A DNA stretch of 64,000 nt from Amnibacterium kyonggiense (GCF_004364555.1 NZ_SOAM01000002.1:806001-870000); one strand, 5' to 3'; shown: positions 53,763-61,866, counted from the stretch's first letter. A program made the numbers and translations. The notes: generated by a model not told the origin, from the letters alone.

Positions 53763-54887
53763 ATGCGAGCGGGGCTGCGGAGGGTGCCGGCCGTCGCGCT
53801 CGTCGCCGGCCTGATCGTGATCGCGGTCGGCTTCGGGCCCACGACGACGGCGCGCGCCGACGACCCGACCTGGGCCGAGGTGCAGGCCGCGAAGAACGAC
53901 GTGAAGAAGAAGGCCGCCGTCGTCGCCGCGATCGAGACGACGCTCGACGGGCTCGAGGCGCAGGCGGCGCGGCTCGGCACGGTCGCCCTGCAGAAGGCGG
54001 CCCTCGCGTCCGCGGCGCAGGCCCGGCTGCAGGCGGCGCAGCAGGTCTACGACGTGCTCGAGCGGCAGACGACGACCGCGGCGGACCGGGCGCGCTCGGC
54101 GCGGCGCACCGCCGCGAGCGTTGCGACGCAGCTCTACCGCGGGGGCGACCCCGACCTGCAGGTCTGGCTGTCGGGGCAGTCGTCCGGGTCGCTCCTCTAC
54201 CGGCTCGGCGCGCTGTCGCAGATCGGCGACACCTCCAGCGCCCTGCTGTCGCAGGCGGAGACGGACGAGCACCAGGCGAAGTCGCTCGGCGACCAGGCGA
54301 AGGCGCAGGCGGCGGTCCGGAACACGCTGGCCGACCAGGCGCAGGCGGCGGCGAACGTCGCGAAGGCGGCGCAGCAGGCGGCCGACCGGCAGGTGGCGCA
54401 GACGAAGGCGCAGCGCGCGAAGCTGCAGGCGCAGCTCGCGACGCTGAAGGCGCGGTCGTCGGCGCTGCAGGACTCCTACGCGGCGGCGCAGCGGGCGAAG
54501 GCCGCCGCGGCGGCGAACGGCGCGACCTCCGGCGGCACGGGGCTCGGCGGCATCGCGGCGGGTCCCGATTCGCTGTCACCCGCCGGGGCGCAGGCGTACG
54601 CGCAGTCGCGGCTCGGCGCGTACGGCTGGGGCGGCGGGCAGATGTCCTGCCTGATCAGCCTCTGGAACATCGAGTCCGGCTGGCGCTGGAACGCCTACAA
54701 CGCGTCGTCGGGGGCCTACGGCATCCCGCAGTCGCTGCCCGGCTCCAAGATGGCGACCGAGGGCGGCGACTGGACGACGAGCTCGAAGACCCAGATCGAG
54801 TGGGGCCTCGGGTACATCCAGGCCCGGTACTCGACGCCGTGCGGGGCGTACGCGTTCGAGACGAGCCACGTCCCCTACTGGTACTGA
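53763..54887 (+). CDS. Secreted coiled-coil protein with lytic-transglycosylase-like C-terminus
   Basis: 374 aa. Signal peptide (RRVPAVALVAGLIVIAVGF, cut after ARA), then a long Ala/Gln-rich coiled coil (~35-250) like the PcsB/RipA N-terminus, a Gly/Ser linker, and a ~90-residue C-terminal domain. LWNIESGWRWNAYN carries the probable catalytic Glu, with SGAYGIPQSLPGSKM and WGLGYIQARYSTPCGAYAF, the aggregation-promoting-factor type of SLT fold. Probably trims peptidoglycan at division. The coiled coil may respond to FtsEX, as in RipA; this is inference. Adjacent Rpf genes fit a cell-wall cluster. Confidence 0.8.
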   Translation: MRAGLRRVPAVALVAGLIVIAVGFGPTTTARADDPTWAEVQAAKNDVKKKAAVVAAIETTLDGLEAQAARLGTVALQKAALASAAQARLQAAQQVYDVLERQTTTAADRARSARRTAASVATQLYRGGDPDLQVWLSGQSSGSLLYRLGALSQIGDTSSALLSQAETDEHQAKSLGDQAKAQAAVRNTLADQAQAAANVAKAAQQAADRQVAQTKAQRAKLQAQLATLKARSSALQDSYAAAQRAKAAAAANGATSGGTGLGGIAAGPDSLSPAGAQAYAQSRLGAYGWGGGQMSCLISLWNIESGWRWNAYNASSGAYGIPQSLPGSKMATEGGDWTTSSKTQIEWGLGYIQARYSTPCGAYAFETSHVPYWY

Positions 54888-54984
54888 GCGACCGCCCAGG
54901 CGGAACGGCCGCGCGGGACCGCCGCCGCTCGGGGACGCGCTCGGCGCGTCGGTCCCGATCGGCGGCGGGTCCGCATCATGGCGA

Positions 54985-55659
54985 TCAGGCCGGGAGCTGC
55001 AGCTTCTGGCCGGTGAAGATCAGGTTCGGGTCGCCGACCTTCGGGTTCGCGGCCCACAGCCGCTGCCAGCCCCCGTCGATGTCGAGGCGCTGCGCGATCT
55101 TCGAGAGCGAGTCGCCGGACTTGATCGTGTACGTCTCGCCGGAGGTCTTCACCGCCGCCGGACGAGCGGGCGCCGCGGCGACCGCGGCGCGCGGCGCGGG
55201 GCTCGAGGACGTCGTGCGCGACGGCGTCGAGGAGTGCGAAGAGTACTCGTGCGACGACGAGGTCGAGCGCGAGGACGACGAAGCGGAGCTCGAGCTCGAC
55301 GAGGCGGAGCTCGAGGAGCCGGTCGCCCCGGCCTTCACGGAGCAGACCGGCCAGGCACCCCAGCCCTGGCCCGCGAGGACCTTCTCGGCGATGGCGATCT
55401 GCGTCGACTTGCTCGCGGCGGCCGGGTTGCCCGTGCCGCCGTAGCCGTGCCAGGTCGCGAGGCTGAACTGCAGCCCCCCGTAGTAGCCGTTGCCGGTGTC
55501 GATGCTCCAGTTGCCGCCGGACTCGCAGGCGGCGACGCGGTCCCAGACGCTCGTCGGAGCGGCCTGGGCGGGTGCTGCGCCGAGCGCGAGGCCGGCGGTG
55601 GCGAGGCCCGCCACGGCGAGCGTCGAGATGACGGCACGGGTGTTGGTCAGGATCTTCAT
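54985..55659 (-). CDS. Resuscitation-promoting factor-like muralytic enzyme with LysM (1)
   Basis: 224 aa. Signal peptide to AQA, Rpf transglycosylase domain beginning SVWDRVAACESGGNWSIDTG with the catalytic Glu in CESGG, then a Ser-rich stretch with His/Tyr. C-terminal LysM: GETYTIKSGDSLSKIAQRLD with WQRLWAANPKVGDPNLIF. Rpf enzymes cleave peptidoglycan glycan strands and promote regrowth of dormant cells. Its leader RNA is closely similar to that of the second rpf gene just upstream, so the pair is a tandem duplication. Confidence 0.92.
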   Translation of the reverse strand: MKILTNTRAVISTLAVAGLATAGLALGAAPAQAAPTSVWDRVAACESGGNWSIDTGNGYYGGLQFSLATWHGYGGTGNPAAASKSTQIAIAEKVLAGQGWGAWPVCSVKAGATGSSSSASSSSSSASSSSRSTSSSHEYSSHSSTPSRTTSSSPAPRAAVAAAPARPAAVKTSGETYTIKSGDSLSKIAQRLDIDGGWQRLWAANPKVGDPNLIFTGQKLQLPA

Positions 55660-55790
55660 GGCGTACGTGCTCCGACGGGTCCGCCTCCGCTCGCCCCATC
55701 CCTGGGGTTCGACGCGCCGCTGCCCACCCTGATGTTGCGAAGGTATCGGTCGGTGCGGTCTGGGGGCAGCGCGAGGCGTGGCCGTACCGG
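55660..55790 (-). promoter_or_regulatory. Conserved leader of rpf gene 1
   Basis: In mRNA sense it contains GCTGCCCCCAGACCGCACCG (identical in the other leader), GGGCAGCG, then CCCAGGGATGGG able to form a hairpin, and ends ACCCGTCGGAGC-ACGTACGC before the ATG. The 3' part faintly recalls the ydaO cyclic-di-AMP riboswitch often found before actinobacterial rpf genes. Confidence 0.45.
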
Positions 55791-55914
55791 GCAGTAGCCC
55801 GGGGGACGTAGGTCGCGGTGGTTCCTGATCACCGGTTCCCCTCGGGCGCCACGAGGGTGCCATGGAAATCCAGGGCAGCGGAACCCGGTTCCGCTCGCCG
55901 GAAACAGTTTCGAT

Positions 55915-56499
55915 TCAGGCGGGCAGGTGCAGGCGCTGCCCGATCCGGAGGACGTTCGGGTTCGTCAGCTGCGGGTTCGCGGCGGCGAGGCGGTGCCAGC
56001 CGCCGCGGACGCGGGCCCGCTGCGCGATGCGGACGAGGGTGTCGCCGGACCGCACGACGACCGTGCGCTTCGACGCCTTCACGTGCGTGCGGTGCCGCAC
56101 CACGTGCCGCTTCGCGTGGTGCTTCGTGTGATGCGCCGTGTGCTTGGCGGCGGGCTTGCCGTGGAGGCCGAGCCGGCTCGAGCACGCCGGCCACGCGCCC
56201 CAGCCCTGGCTGCGGAGCACCTTCTCGGCGACGCGGATCTGCCCGGCCTTCGACGCTCGGGCCGGGCTGCCGCTGCCACCGTGGGCCCGCCACGTGCCCA
56301 TGCTGAACTGCAGGCCGCCGTAGTAGCCGTTGCCGGTGTCGATGTGCCAGCGGCCGCTCGACTCGCACTGGGCGAGGCGGTCCCAGGTGCGGGTCGCGGC
56401 GGCTTCGGCGGGGGCGGCGGTGGCGACGACGCCACCGAGGACGAGTGCAGCGGTCGCGACGGCGGACACGAGGGCGCGACGGAAGGACAGGAGGGGCAT
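55915..56499 (-). CDS. Resuscitation-promoting factor-like muralytic enzyme with LysM (2)
   Basis: 194 aa. Signal peptide to AEA, Rpf domain TRTWDRLAQCESSGRWHIDTG with catalytic Glu in CESSG, GYYGGLQFSMGTWRAHGG, then a short His/Lys-rich linker (KHTAHHTKHHAKRHVVRH) instead of the Ser-rich one. C-terminal LysM-like RTVVVRSGDTLVRIAQRAR with WHRLAAANPQLTNPNVL. It is a paralogue of the neighbouring gene with a very different, basic linker, which may bind wall polymers. Separate transcription from its own conserved leader. Confidence 0.92.
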   Translation of the reverse strand: MPLLSFRRALVSAVATAALVLGGVVATAAPAEAAATRTWDRLAQCESSGRWHIDTGNGYYGGLQFSMGTWRAHGGSGSPARASKAGQIRVAEKVLRSQGWGAWPACSSRLGLHGKPAAKHTAHHTKHHAKRHVVRHRTHVKASKRTVVVRSGDTLVRIAQRARVRGGWHRLAAANPQLTNPNVLRIGQRLHLPA

Positions 56500-56632
56500 G
56501 TGCGTACGGGCTCCGCGGGTCCGCCGCCGCTCGTCCCATCCCTGGGGGTCGACACGTCGCTGCCCGCCCTGGGGGGGTGTGGATCGTCCAGCCGGTGCGG
56601 TCTGGGGGCAGCGCGTGGCGTGGCCGCACCGG
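56500..56632 (-). promoter_or_regulatory. Conserved leader of rpf gene 2
   Basis: Aligns along its whole length with 55660-55790; GCTGCCCCCAGACCGCACCG and the CCCAGGGATGGG hairpin are kept, while the middle differs in sequence. Confidence 0.45.
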
Positions 56633-56767
56633 GGTATGCAGCTCACGGAGGAAGGGGGTGTCCGACCGCTCCTGCGCGTCGGTTCCTCCGCAAGTGGTGT
56701 GAGAGTGCCATGGGTTTTCAGGGCAGATCAAGCGATTTCCACGTGCCGGAAGTGGGAATCTGATGCC

Positions 56768-57091
56768 GTGGCGGACGATCCCGAGCTCACGGAGCGCGTC
56801 CGTCGACTGCTCGACGGGGAGCCCGACGTGGTCGAGCGGCGCATGTTCGGCAGCGTCGGCTTCATGGTCGGCGGCGTGCTGCGGGTGGGCGTCGGACGCC
56901 ACGCGGACCACGTGATGATGGCGCGGATCCCGCTCGCGCAGGCGGCCGCGGCGCTGGCCGAACCGGGCGTCCGGCCCGCGATCATGCGGGGTGCCCGGAT
57001 GCGCGGCTGGCTGTTCTTCGAGGACGAGGCGGTCGCCGCCGACGCCGCCCTCGAGCGCTGGGTGAGCGCGGCGCTCGCCGCGGAGGTCTGA
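56768..57091 (+). CDS. TfoX/Sxy N-terminal domain protein
   Basis: 107 aa from GTG 56768. VRRLLDGEPDVVERRMFGSVGFMVGG is the TfoX-N signature (RRMFGGxxFxxxG), followed by AAALAEPGVRPAIMRGARMRGWLFF. In enterobacteria Sxy/TfoX activates competence genes; actinobacterial single-domain forms are uncharacterised, with no CRP-S context here. GAATCT lies 6 bases before the start, possibly a weak leaderless promoter. It precedes an SDR gene by 28 bases, likely one transcript. Confidence 0.8.
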   Translation: MADDPELTERVRRLLDGEPDVVERRMFGSVGFMVGGVLRVGVGRHADHVMMARIPLAQAAAALAEPGVRPAIMRGARMRGWLFFEDEAVAADAALERWVSAALAAEV

Positions 57092-57119
57092 GTACAGGTC
57101 CGTCGGCCAGGCTGCGGGG

Positions 57120-58016
57120 ATGGTCTCCCCCGACGCCTTCCCCATCCCCGACCAGCACGGCCGCACCGTCGTCGTGACCGGCGCGAACAGCGGGATCGGC
57201 TTCGAGACCGCGCGGCGGCTCGCCGGCGCCGGCGCCCACGTGGTCCTCGCGGCGAGGAACCGCGAGAAGGCGGAGGACGCGGCCTCCCGCATCGAGGGCA
57301 GCACCGAGGTGCGGCTCGTGGACACGAGCAGCCTCGCGTCCGTCCGCGCGTTCGCCGAGGCGGCGCCGGAGCGGATCGACGTGCTCGTGAACAACGCCGG
57401 GGTGATGGCGACGGACGAGTCGCGCACGGTCGACGGCTTCGAGCTGCAGTTCGCCACGAACTACCTCGGGGCGTTCGCGCTGACCGGTCTGCTGCTCCCG
57501 CGGCTCACCGACCGCGTGGTGATGGTATCGAGCCTCGCCCACTACGGCGGACGGATCGTCCTCGACGACCTCAACCGGCAGCGGCGGCGCTACTCCCGCT
57601 GGGCGGCGTACGCCGACTCCAAGCTGGCCGATCTGATGTTCGCGCTCGACCTGCAGGCCCGGTTCGCGGCGGCCGGCTCCCCGCTGCGCGCGATGGCGGC
57701 GCACCCGGGCATGGCGGGCACGAACCTGACGCGGGACCTCCACGTGCCCGCGCCGGTCTCGGCCGTGTCGGAGGCGATCCTCAAGGGCGTCGGCCAGTCC
57801 GCGGCCGGCGGCGCGCTGCCGCTGCTGCTCGCCGCGACGGCGCCGGACCTGCCGGGCGGCTCCTTCGTCGGGCCCGGCGGTCTCGCCGAGGTGCAGGGCT
57901 CGCCGATCGTCGTCGGCACCAGCCGTCGCGCCCGCAACCGGGAGCTGCAGCGACTTCTCGTGCAGGAGTCCGAGCGCCTCACCGGCGTGACGATCGAGGT
58001 GCCCGCGCCCCGCTGA
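57120..58016 (+). CDS. Short-chain dehydrogenase/reductase
   Basis: 298 aa. NAD(P)-binding VVVTGANSGIGFETARRLAG, NNAG at ~95 (LVNNAGVMAT), catalytic YADSK (Y/K of the triad) after a serine in VSSLAHYGG. The retinol dehydrogenase-like branch of classical SDRs, often annotated as oxidoreductase in actinobacteria. Substrate unknown. Basic Arg at the end of strand 2 (AARNREKA) favours NADP. A terminator hairpin follows. Confidence 0.88.
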   Translation: MVSPDAFPIPDQHGRTVVVTGANSGIGFETARRLAGAGAHVVLAARNREKAEDAASRIEGSTEVRLVDTSSLASVRAFAEAAPERIDVLVNNAGVMATDESRTVDGFELQFATNYLGAFALTGLLLPRLTDRVVMVSSLAHYGGRIVLDDLNRQRRRYSRWAAYADSKLADLMFALDLQARFAAAGSPLRAMAAHPGMAGTNLTRDLHVPAPVSAVSEAILKGVGQSAAGGALPLLLAATAPDLPGGSFVGPGGLAEVQGSPIVVGTSRRARNRELQRLLVQESERLTGVTIEVPAPR

Positions 58017-58037
58017 CGGGCCGGCGCCGACACGAGC

Positions 58038-58073
58038 AGCGCCCCGCCCTCCCTGGTGGGAGGACGGGGCGCT
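58038..58073 (+). terminator. SDR gene terminator
   Basis: AGCGCCCCGCCCTCCC with a near-complement after TGGT (one mismatch, 16-bp stem), followed by CATCAT. Confidence 0.7.
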
Positions 58074-58221
58074 CATCATGGGAGTCCGCTCTACTCGTCC
58101 GGGCTCCGGATCCGCGGTCCATCGTTCATGTCGTTCACGGTGCGCCGCGAACCTGAGATCCAGGTGAGTCTTTCGGCGTGTCCGCGGTGGAGGTCCGCGC
58201 AGGCTCGACGGCGGCACGACC

Positions 58222-58227
58222 TACAGT
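58222..58227 (+). promoter_or_regulatory. -10 element, leaderless TPR gene transcript
   Basis: TACAGT with a 7-base gap to GTG 58235; it decides the start of the TPR gene. Confidence 0.55.
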
Positions 58228-58234
58228 CGACGGG

Positions 58235-58933
58235 GTGCAGGAGGACGTGGAGCTGCGGACTCTGCGCGAGGCCTGGTCGACCGCGCGCGACGGCGTCACG
58301 GGTACCCGGTACGCGGAGGGTCTGCGCGCCGCCGGCGAGATCGAGGCGGCGATCGCGGTGTGCCGCGAGGTCGCCGAGCTCGGCTACTTCGCGGGCTGGT
58401 ACGAGTGGGCCTGGCTCGAGCACGGCCGCGGTGACGTCCGCCGGGCGATCGGGCTGATGGAGGAGGTCGCCGAGCTCCTCGACGACGACCCGGACCGCGC
58501 CTACGCGCTCGGGGTCGCCGGCCACTGGCGCTGGGACGACCTGAGCGACGTCGGGTCGGAGCCGCTGCTCCGGGTCGGGATGGACGCGTACCCGGACGCC
58601 CGCGCGGACCTGGCGCACCTGCTGATGGCCACCGGTCGGCGGGAGGAGGGCCTCCGGGTCCTCGCGGACGGCGTGCGGGACGGCCAGGTCGCCTGCATGC
58701 TCCCGCTCGCGAACATCCTCAGCGAGGACGGCGAGAAGGAGGCCGCCGAGGCGCTCTACCGGCGCGCCTTCGAGGCGGGCGACAGCTACTCGGCCTGGAA
58801 CCTCGCCGTGCTGCTGTGGGAGACGGGGCGCGGCGACGAGGCCGAGCAGTGGGTGTGGAAGGCGGCCGAGGGCGGCGACGACCTGGCGATCGGCTATCTC
58901 AGCGACGTGGACCCGAGCGACCTCGACCGCTGA
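58235..58933 (+). CDS. Tetratricopeptide/Sel1-like repeat protein
   Basis: 232 aa of helical repeats: AGEIEAAIAVCREVAELGYFAGWYEWAWLE, GRREEGLRVLADGVRDGQVACMLPLANIL, GEKEAAEALYRRAFEAGDSYSAWNLAVLL and GRGDEAEQWVWKAAEGGDDLAIGYL share the ~36-residue Sel1/TPR pattern (each quoted region is one helix pair). Cytosolic, no enzymatic domain; probably a protein-binding scaffold. GTG start was chosen from the leaderless promoter; a GTG 57 bases earlier is possible. Partner unknown. Confidence 0.7.
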   Translation: MQEDVELRTLREAWSTARDGVTGTRYAEGLRAAGEIEAAIAVCREVAELGYFAGWYEWAWLEHGRGDVRRAIGLMEEVAELLDDDPDRAYALGVAGHWRWDDLSDVGSEPLLRVGMDAYPDARADLAHLLMATGRREEGLRVLADGVRDGQVACMLPLANILSEDGEKEAAEALYRRAFEAGDSYSAWNLAVLLWETGRGDEAEQWVWKAAEGGDDLAIGYLSDVDPSDLDR

Positions 58934-58976
58934 CGCGTCCGCCTCGGGCGCGCTCGGCTCGGCCCCTCTCGCGGGC

Positions 58977-59030
58977 GTTGCCACTTCGGGTACGTTTCCG
59001 GGCGCAGAACGTGCCCGAACCGGCAACCCC
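58977..59030. repeat. Palindromic repeat family C, unit 1
   Basis: 54-bp imperfect palindrome: GTTGCC, TTCGG and ACGTT arms pair with AACGT, CCGAA and GGCAAC. Confidence 0.7.
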
Positions 59031-59060
59031 GAGCGCATCGGCCGGCGCTTCGACCGGGGA

Positions 59061-59114
59061 GTTGCCACTTCGGACACGTTTTCGGGCACGAAACGTGCCC
59101 GAACCGGCAACCCC
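59061..59114. repeat. Palindromic repeat family C, unit 2
   Basis: Same 54-bp palindrome as unit 1 with about 6 differences, confined largely to the unpaired centre and the two bases between arms. It ends 5 bases before the stop of the convergent XRE-Wzz gene, so the pair could terminate both flanking genes. Confidence 0.7.
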
Positions 59115-59118
59115 AGCG

Positions 59119-60009
59119 CTACGGGATCGCGAGTCGGCCGACCGCGCCTGGAGGATCCAGGGGACGCCGCCGGATCAGCGCGACGATGAGACCGACGAGG
59201 AGCCCGCCGCCGAGCCCGATGCCGCCGAGGCTCGCGATGCCGACGAACCAGCCCGAGTCCGTCGAGATCCTCGGCCCGTCGATCTGTCGCAGTCGCACGC
59301 GTTCATTCGGACCTTCCGGCGTTACGAGTCCGACCACCTCGATGAGCGACTGCACAACAGCGTCCACCCGACGCTCAGCTGACAACGGGGTGCTCCCCCG
59401 AGCGGTTACGGCGAGTACGACGGTGCCGGGTTCGACTCGGGCGACTACCGAGCCGGGAAGATCCCGCCCGTCCTGCCCGAGTCGGGCTGCAGCCCGATTG
59501 AGCACCACCGGCTCCTCCACGAGCGCCGCGTAGGACCGCGCAGCCTCCTGCGCGTAGGTCGCTTCCGACAGCAGATAGACCGACGCCCCGCCGTCCGATG
59601 AGGCGTAGAGCTGCACGGAGGCTTCGAAGCCAGCGGGGCGAACAGCGCCGACAGCGGCTCCTGCAAGCGATCCGGCCAGCGCGAGGACCCCGATGAGGAC
59701 CGCGATCCGTGCCGCGCCCCTGGGTGAGCCGCGACGCTCAGCCCGCGCGGACGCCGTCACCTCTGCCGGGCCGACCGGCACGGTCGTCGCCTCGATCTCC
59801 CCTGAATCCCCCGGACTCGCACTCGCGGCGAAGAGCTCCGGCACCGGGACCTCGAGCGCGGCCGCGACGCGCCGGAGGGTCTCGAGGCTGCCGTCCTCGC
59901 CGGCCTCGAGCCGCTGGACGGTGCGCACCCCGACGCCGCTCACCGAGGCCAGGTGCTCCTGGGTCCAGCCTCGCTCCCGCCGGAGCGCGGCGATCCGCAT
60001 GTCCGTCAC
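59119..60009 (-). CDS. Membrane protein fusing an XRE DNA-binding domain to a Wzz/YveK-like domain
   Basis: 296 aa. Residues ~5-60 are a complete XRE helix-turn-helix (RIAALRRERGWTQEHLASV then GVGVRTVQRLEAGEDGSLETL). A 40-residue linker leads to TM1 (ARIAVLIGVLALAGSLAGAAV). The external part (VQLYASSDGG, YAQEAARSYAALVEEPVVLN, GTVVLAVTARGSTPLSAERR) has the spacing of Wzz/polysaccharide co-polymerase proteins, whose helix ends at TM2 (FVGIASLGGIGLGGGLLVGLIVALI). Wzz controls chain length of exported polysaccharide. A cytosolic DNA-binding head on that scaffold suggests direct coupling of envelope state to transcription. Start GTG 60009 or ATG 60000. Confidence 0.65.
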   Translation of the reverse strand: MTDMRIAALRRERGWTQEHLASVSGVGVRTVQRLEAGEDGSLETLRRVAAALEVPVPELFAASASPGDSGEIEATTVPVGPAEVTASARAERRGSPRGAARIAVLIGVLALAGSLAGAAVGAVRPAGFEASVQLYASSDGGASVYLLSEATYAQEAARSYAALVEEPVVLNRAAARLGQDGRDLPGSVVARVEPGTVVLAVTARGSTPLSAERRVDAVVQSLIEVVGLVTPEGPNERVRLRQIDGPRISTDSGWFVGIASLGGIGLGGGLLVGLIVALIRRRPLDPPGAVGRLAIP

Positions 60010-60126
60010 CCCGCCATCGTCCTCCGGCGGGGTCGCCCGCCACCAGGCCCGAGACCCGCCGATCGCCCGCCAGCGGTCGCCGCAGCTGCGGCGACGGGTC
60101 GATGGCGCTTCAGCGCGCGCGGTGCG

Positions 60127-61284
60127 TCACTCGCAGACCCACCCGTCGTGGTCGCGGTCCTGGTACCAGGCGTACTCGGGGTCCACGCCGCGGTGGTACG
60201 GCGCGTGGTTCGGGTGCTTCTTCAGCTCGGTGCAGGTCGGGTAGCGCTTGTCGAGCCCGGTGGTCGTGCCACCGCCGCCGGAACCCGAGTGCTTCGTCGA
60301 TCCGGCGAGCGCGGTCAGGTTCGGCTTGCCGGGCTTCGCCACGTACGGGTCGACGCAGTACTGGACGAGGTCGTGCTGGAGCGCGGCCTTCTCGTCGGCG
60401 TCGACCTTCAGGCCCCAGCGGTACTTCACCGCGACCCAGTCGCGGACGTAGGTGCAGTCGTAGGAGGTCCTCGGCGGCAGGTAGGCGTCGGGCGCCTTGT
60501 CGCCCTTCGACCGGTTGGCGTGCTGCGAGACGGCGACGAGGGACGGTCCGTAGCCGAGGTCGTTCGCGTACGCCGTGCGCTTCTTCGTGGACCAGGAGGC
60601 AGCGCCGGAGGTCCACGCCTCCTCCAGCGGCACGAGGTGGTCGCTGTCGAGCTTCGAGCCGACGGTGAAGACCTTCCCGTCGTAGGGCGAGACCCAGCGG
60701 CCGGTCCTCACGGTCCCGCTCCGGCTGAGCACGACCTTCTTCTTCGACTCGGCCTTCAGCACCTCGGCCCGGGTGTTCTCACCGTTCCGGTTCGCGTCGA
60801 CCCAGAGCGTGAACTTCGACCGCTTGTACGAGGACGCATGGCTCTCCGGGGCGACCGACAGCTTGCCGAGCAGCGTGAGGGCCGAGACCTGTCCCCGCTT
60901 CGCCGCGACCGCGTGACGCGAGACCGTGGCGGAGTACAGGACGGTCTCCGTGCAGTCGGAGAACTCGCCCTCATCGATGCAGTTGACGCCGACCACGCGC
61001 ACCTTCGCGGGGCCGGCCGAAGCCGCACGTTTCGTGCTGTAGACCGCGCTCCGGCCCGGCGCGGGGTCCGGTGCTCCGACTCGGCGGGCGCCGTCGATCT
61101 CGACCACCATGTCCTGGTCGCCGGAGCCGGTGGCGACCCAGGGGTAGGTGACGCGGAGCGTGTCGTTCACCCAGACGGCCTTCACCGACGGGGCGGACAC
61201 GACGGCGGTGGCCGCGGTGGCCGGGACCACGGCCGCGAGGCCGGCGAGGGACGCGGCGGCGAGGCCGGCGAGAAGGCGCTTCAT
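60127..61284 (-). CDS. Secreted HNH nuclease (DUF1524-like) with excalibur domain
   Basis: 385 aa. Signal peptide (KRLLAGLAAASLAGLAAVVPATA), a beta-rich N-domain, then the GmrSD/DUF1524 HNH core: SKLDSDHLVPLEEAW, LVAVSQHANRSKGDKAPDAYLPP, with the DH and N/K-D residues of the beta-beta-alpha metal site. After a Gly-rich linker comes an excalibur calcium-binding domain: YPTCTELKKHPNHAPYHRG to YAWYQDRDHDGWVCE. Secreted nucleases of this kind scavenge nucleic acids or act on competitors' DNA; which applies is unknown. Single-gene unit. Confidence 0.85.
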   Translation of the reverse strand: MKRLLAGLAAASLAGLAAVVPATAATAVVSAPSVKAVWVNDTLRVTYPWVATGSGDQDMVVEIDGARRVGAPDPAPGRSAVYSTKRAASAGPAKVRVVGVNCIDEGEFSDCTETVLYSATVSRHAVAAKRGQVSALTLLGKLSVAPESHASSYKRSKFTLWVDANRNGENTRAEVLKAESKKKVVLSRSGTVRTGRWVSPYDGKVFTVGSKLDSDHLVPLEEAWTSGAASWSTKKRTAYANDLGYGPSLVAVSQHANRSKGDKAPDAYLPPRTSYDCTYVRDWVAVKYRWGLKVDADEKAALQHDLVQYCVDPYVAKPGKPNLTALAGSTKHSGSGGGGTTTGLDKRYPTCTELKKHPNHAPYHRGVDPEYAWYQDRDHDGWVCE

Positions 61285-61409
61285 CGGGTCTCCTGAGTCA
61301 TCGGAGGGACCGTAGGAGCGCGCGCCCGCGTCGCGAGGACGCCATGCCGTGCCGACGCGGAAATGGTTCAGCGAAGGCCCGAGGAGCTCGACGTCGGAGC
61401 CACGGGCCG

Positions 61410-61634
61410 TCAGCGCGGAGGCGCTCCGGTCCCGCCGCCGGCACCGCCCGCCGCTTGGGCCCGCTTCCAGACGAGGACCTGGACACCGGCGAGCAGCAGG
61501 CGCGACGCCACGATGAAGATCGCGATGAGGCGGGTCGTGTCGTTACCCGTGAGGAGGAGCACGACACCGAAGGCGACGAGGACGCCGTCCGCGAGCCACA
61601 ACCAGGTGCGCCGACCGAGCCAGTAGCCGCTCAT
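61410..61634 (-). CDS. Small two-TM membrane protein
   Basis: 74 aa from ATG 61634. SGYWLGRRTWLWLADGVLV, then LVAFGVVLLLTGNDTTRLI and AIFIVASRLLLAGVQVLVW form two or three hydrophobic segments; the tail is Gly/Ala-rich. No family recognised. Codon use is strongly GC3 and no other frame competes, so it is probably expressed. It lies 68 bases from the CAU tRNA. Confidence 0.55.
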   Translation of the reverse strand: MSGYWLGRRTWLWLADGVLVAFGVVLLLTGNDTTRLIAIFIVASRLLLAGVQVLVWKRAQAAGGAGGGTGAPPR

Positions 61635-61701
61635 GTCCGTGAGCGTACGGGGCTGCCGCGCGCAGCCCGCGCATCGCCCCGTCCACCAGGCATTCCGCAA
61701 G

Positions 61702-61775
61702 TAGGGCGGACGGGACTTGAACCCGTGACCGACGGATTATGAGTCCGCTGCTCTGACCGGCTGAGCTACCGCCCC
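61702..61775 (-). tRNA. tRNA with CAU anticodon (Ile2 or elongator Met)
   Basis: Acceptor GGGGCGG pairs with CCGCCCT (first pair G-U), D-arm TAGCTCAGCCGGTCAGAGC, anticodon loop CTCATAA, T-arm GGGTTCAAGTCCC, discriminator A, no encoded CCA. AGAGCAG before the anticodon stem favours the lysidine-modified tRNA-Ile2, but elongator Met cannot be excluded by eye. Confidence 0.9.
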
Positions 61776-61866
61776 GCATCAGACCCTAGCGGCGCCCTGG
61801 CCCGCCTCCGGGCGGCAATCGGGCCTGCCGGCGCGGGCGAGATTGCCGCGAAGCGGCGGGCGAGGG

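Noticed and set aside
55660-56632. Firm call of a cyclic-di-AMP (ydaO) riboswitch before the rpf genes
   Set aside because: The core GGGGAACC and GCTAACC motifs are not intact; only faint 3' likeness, so it is reported as a conserved leader instead.
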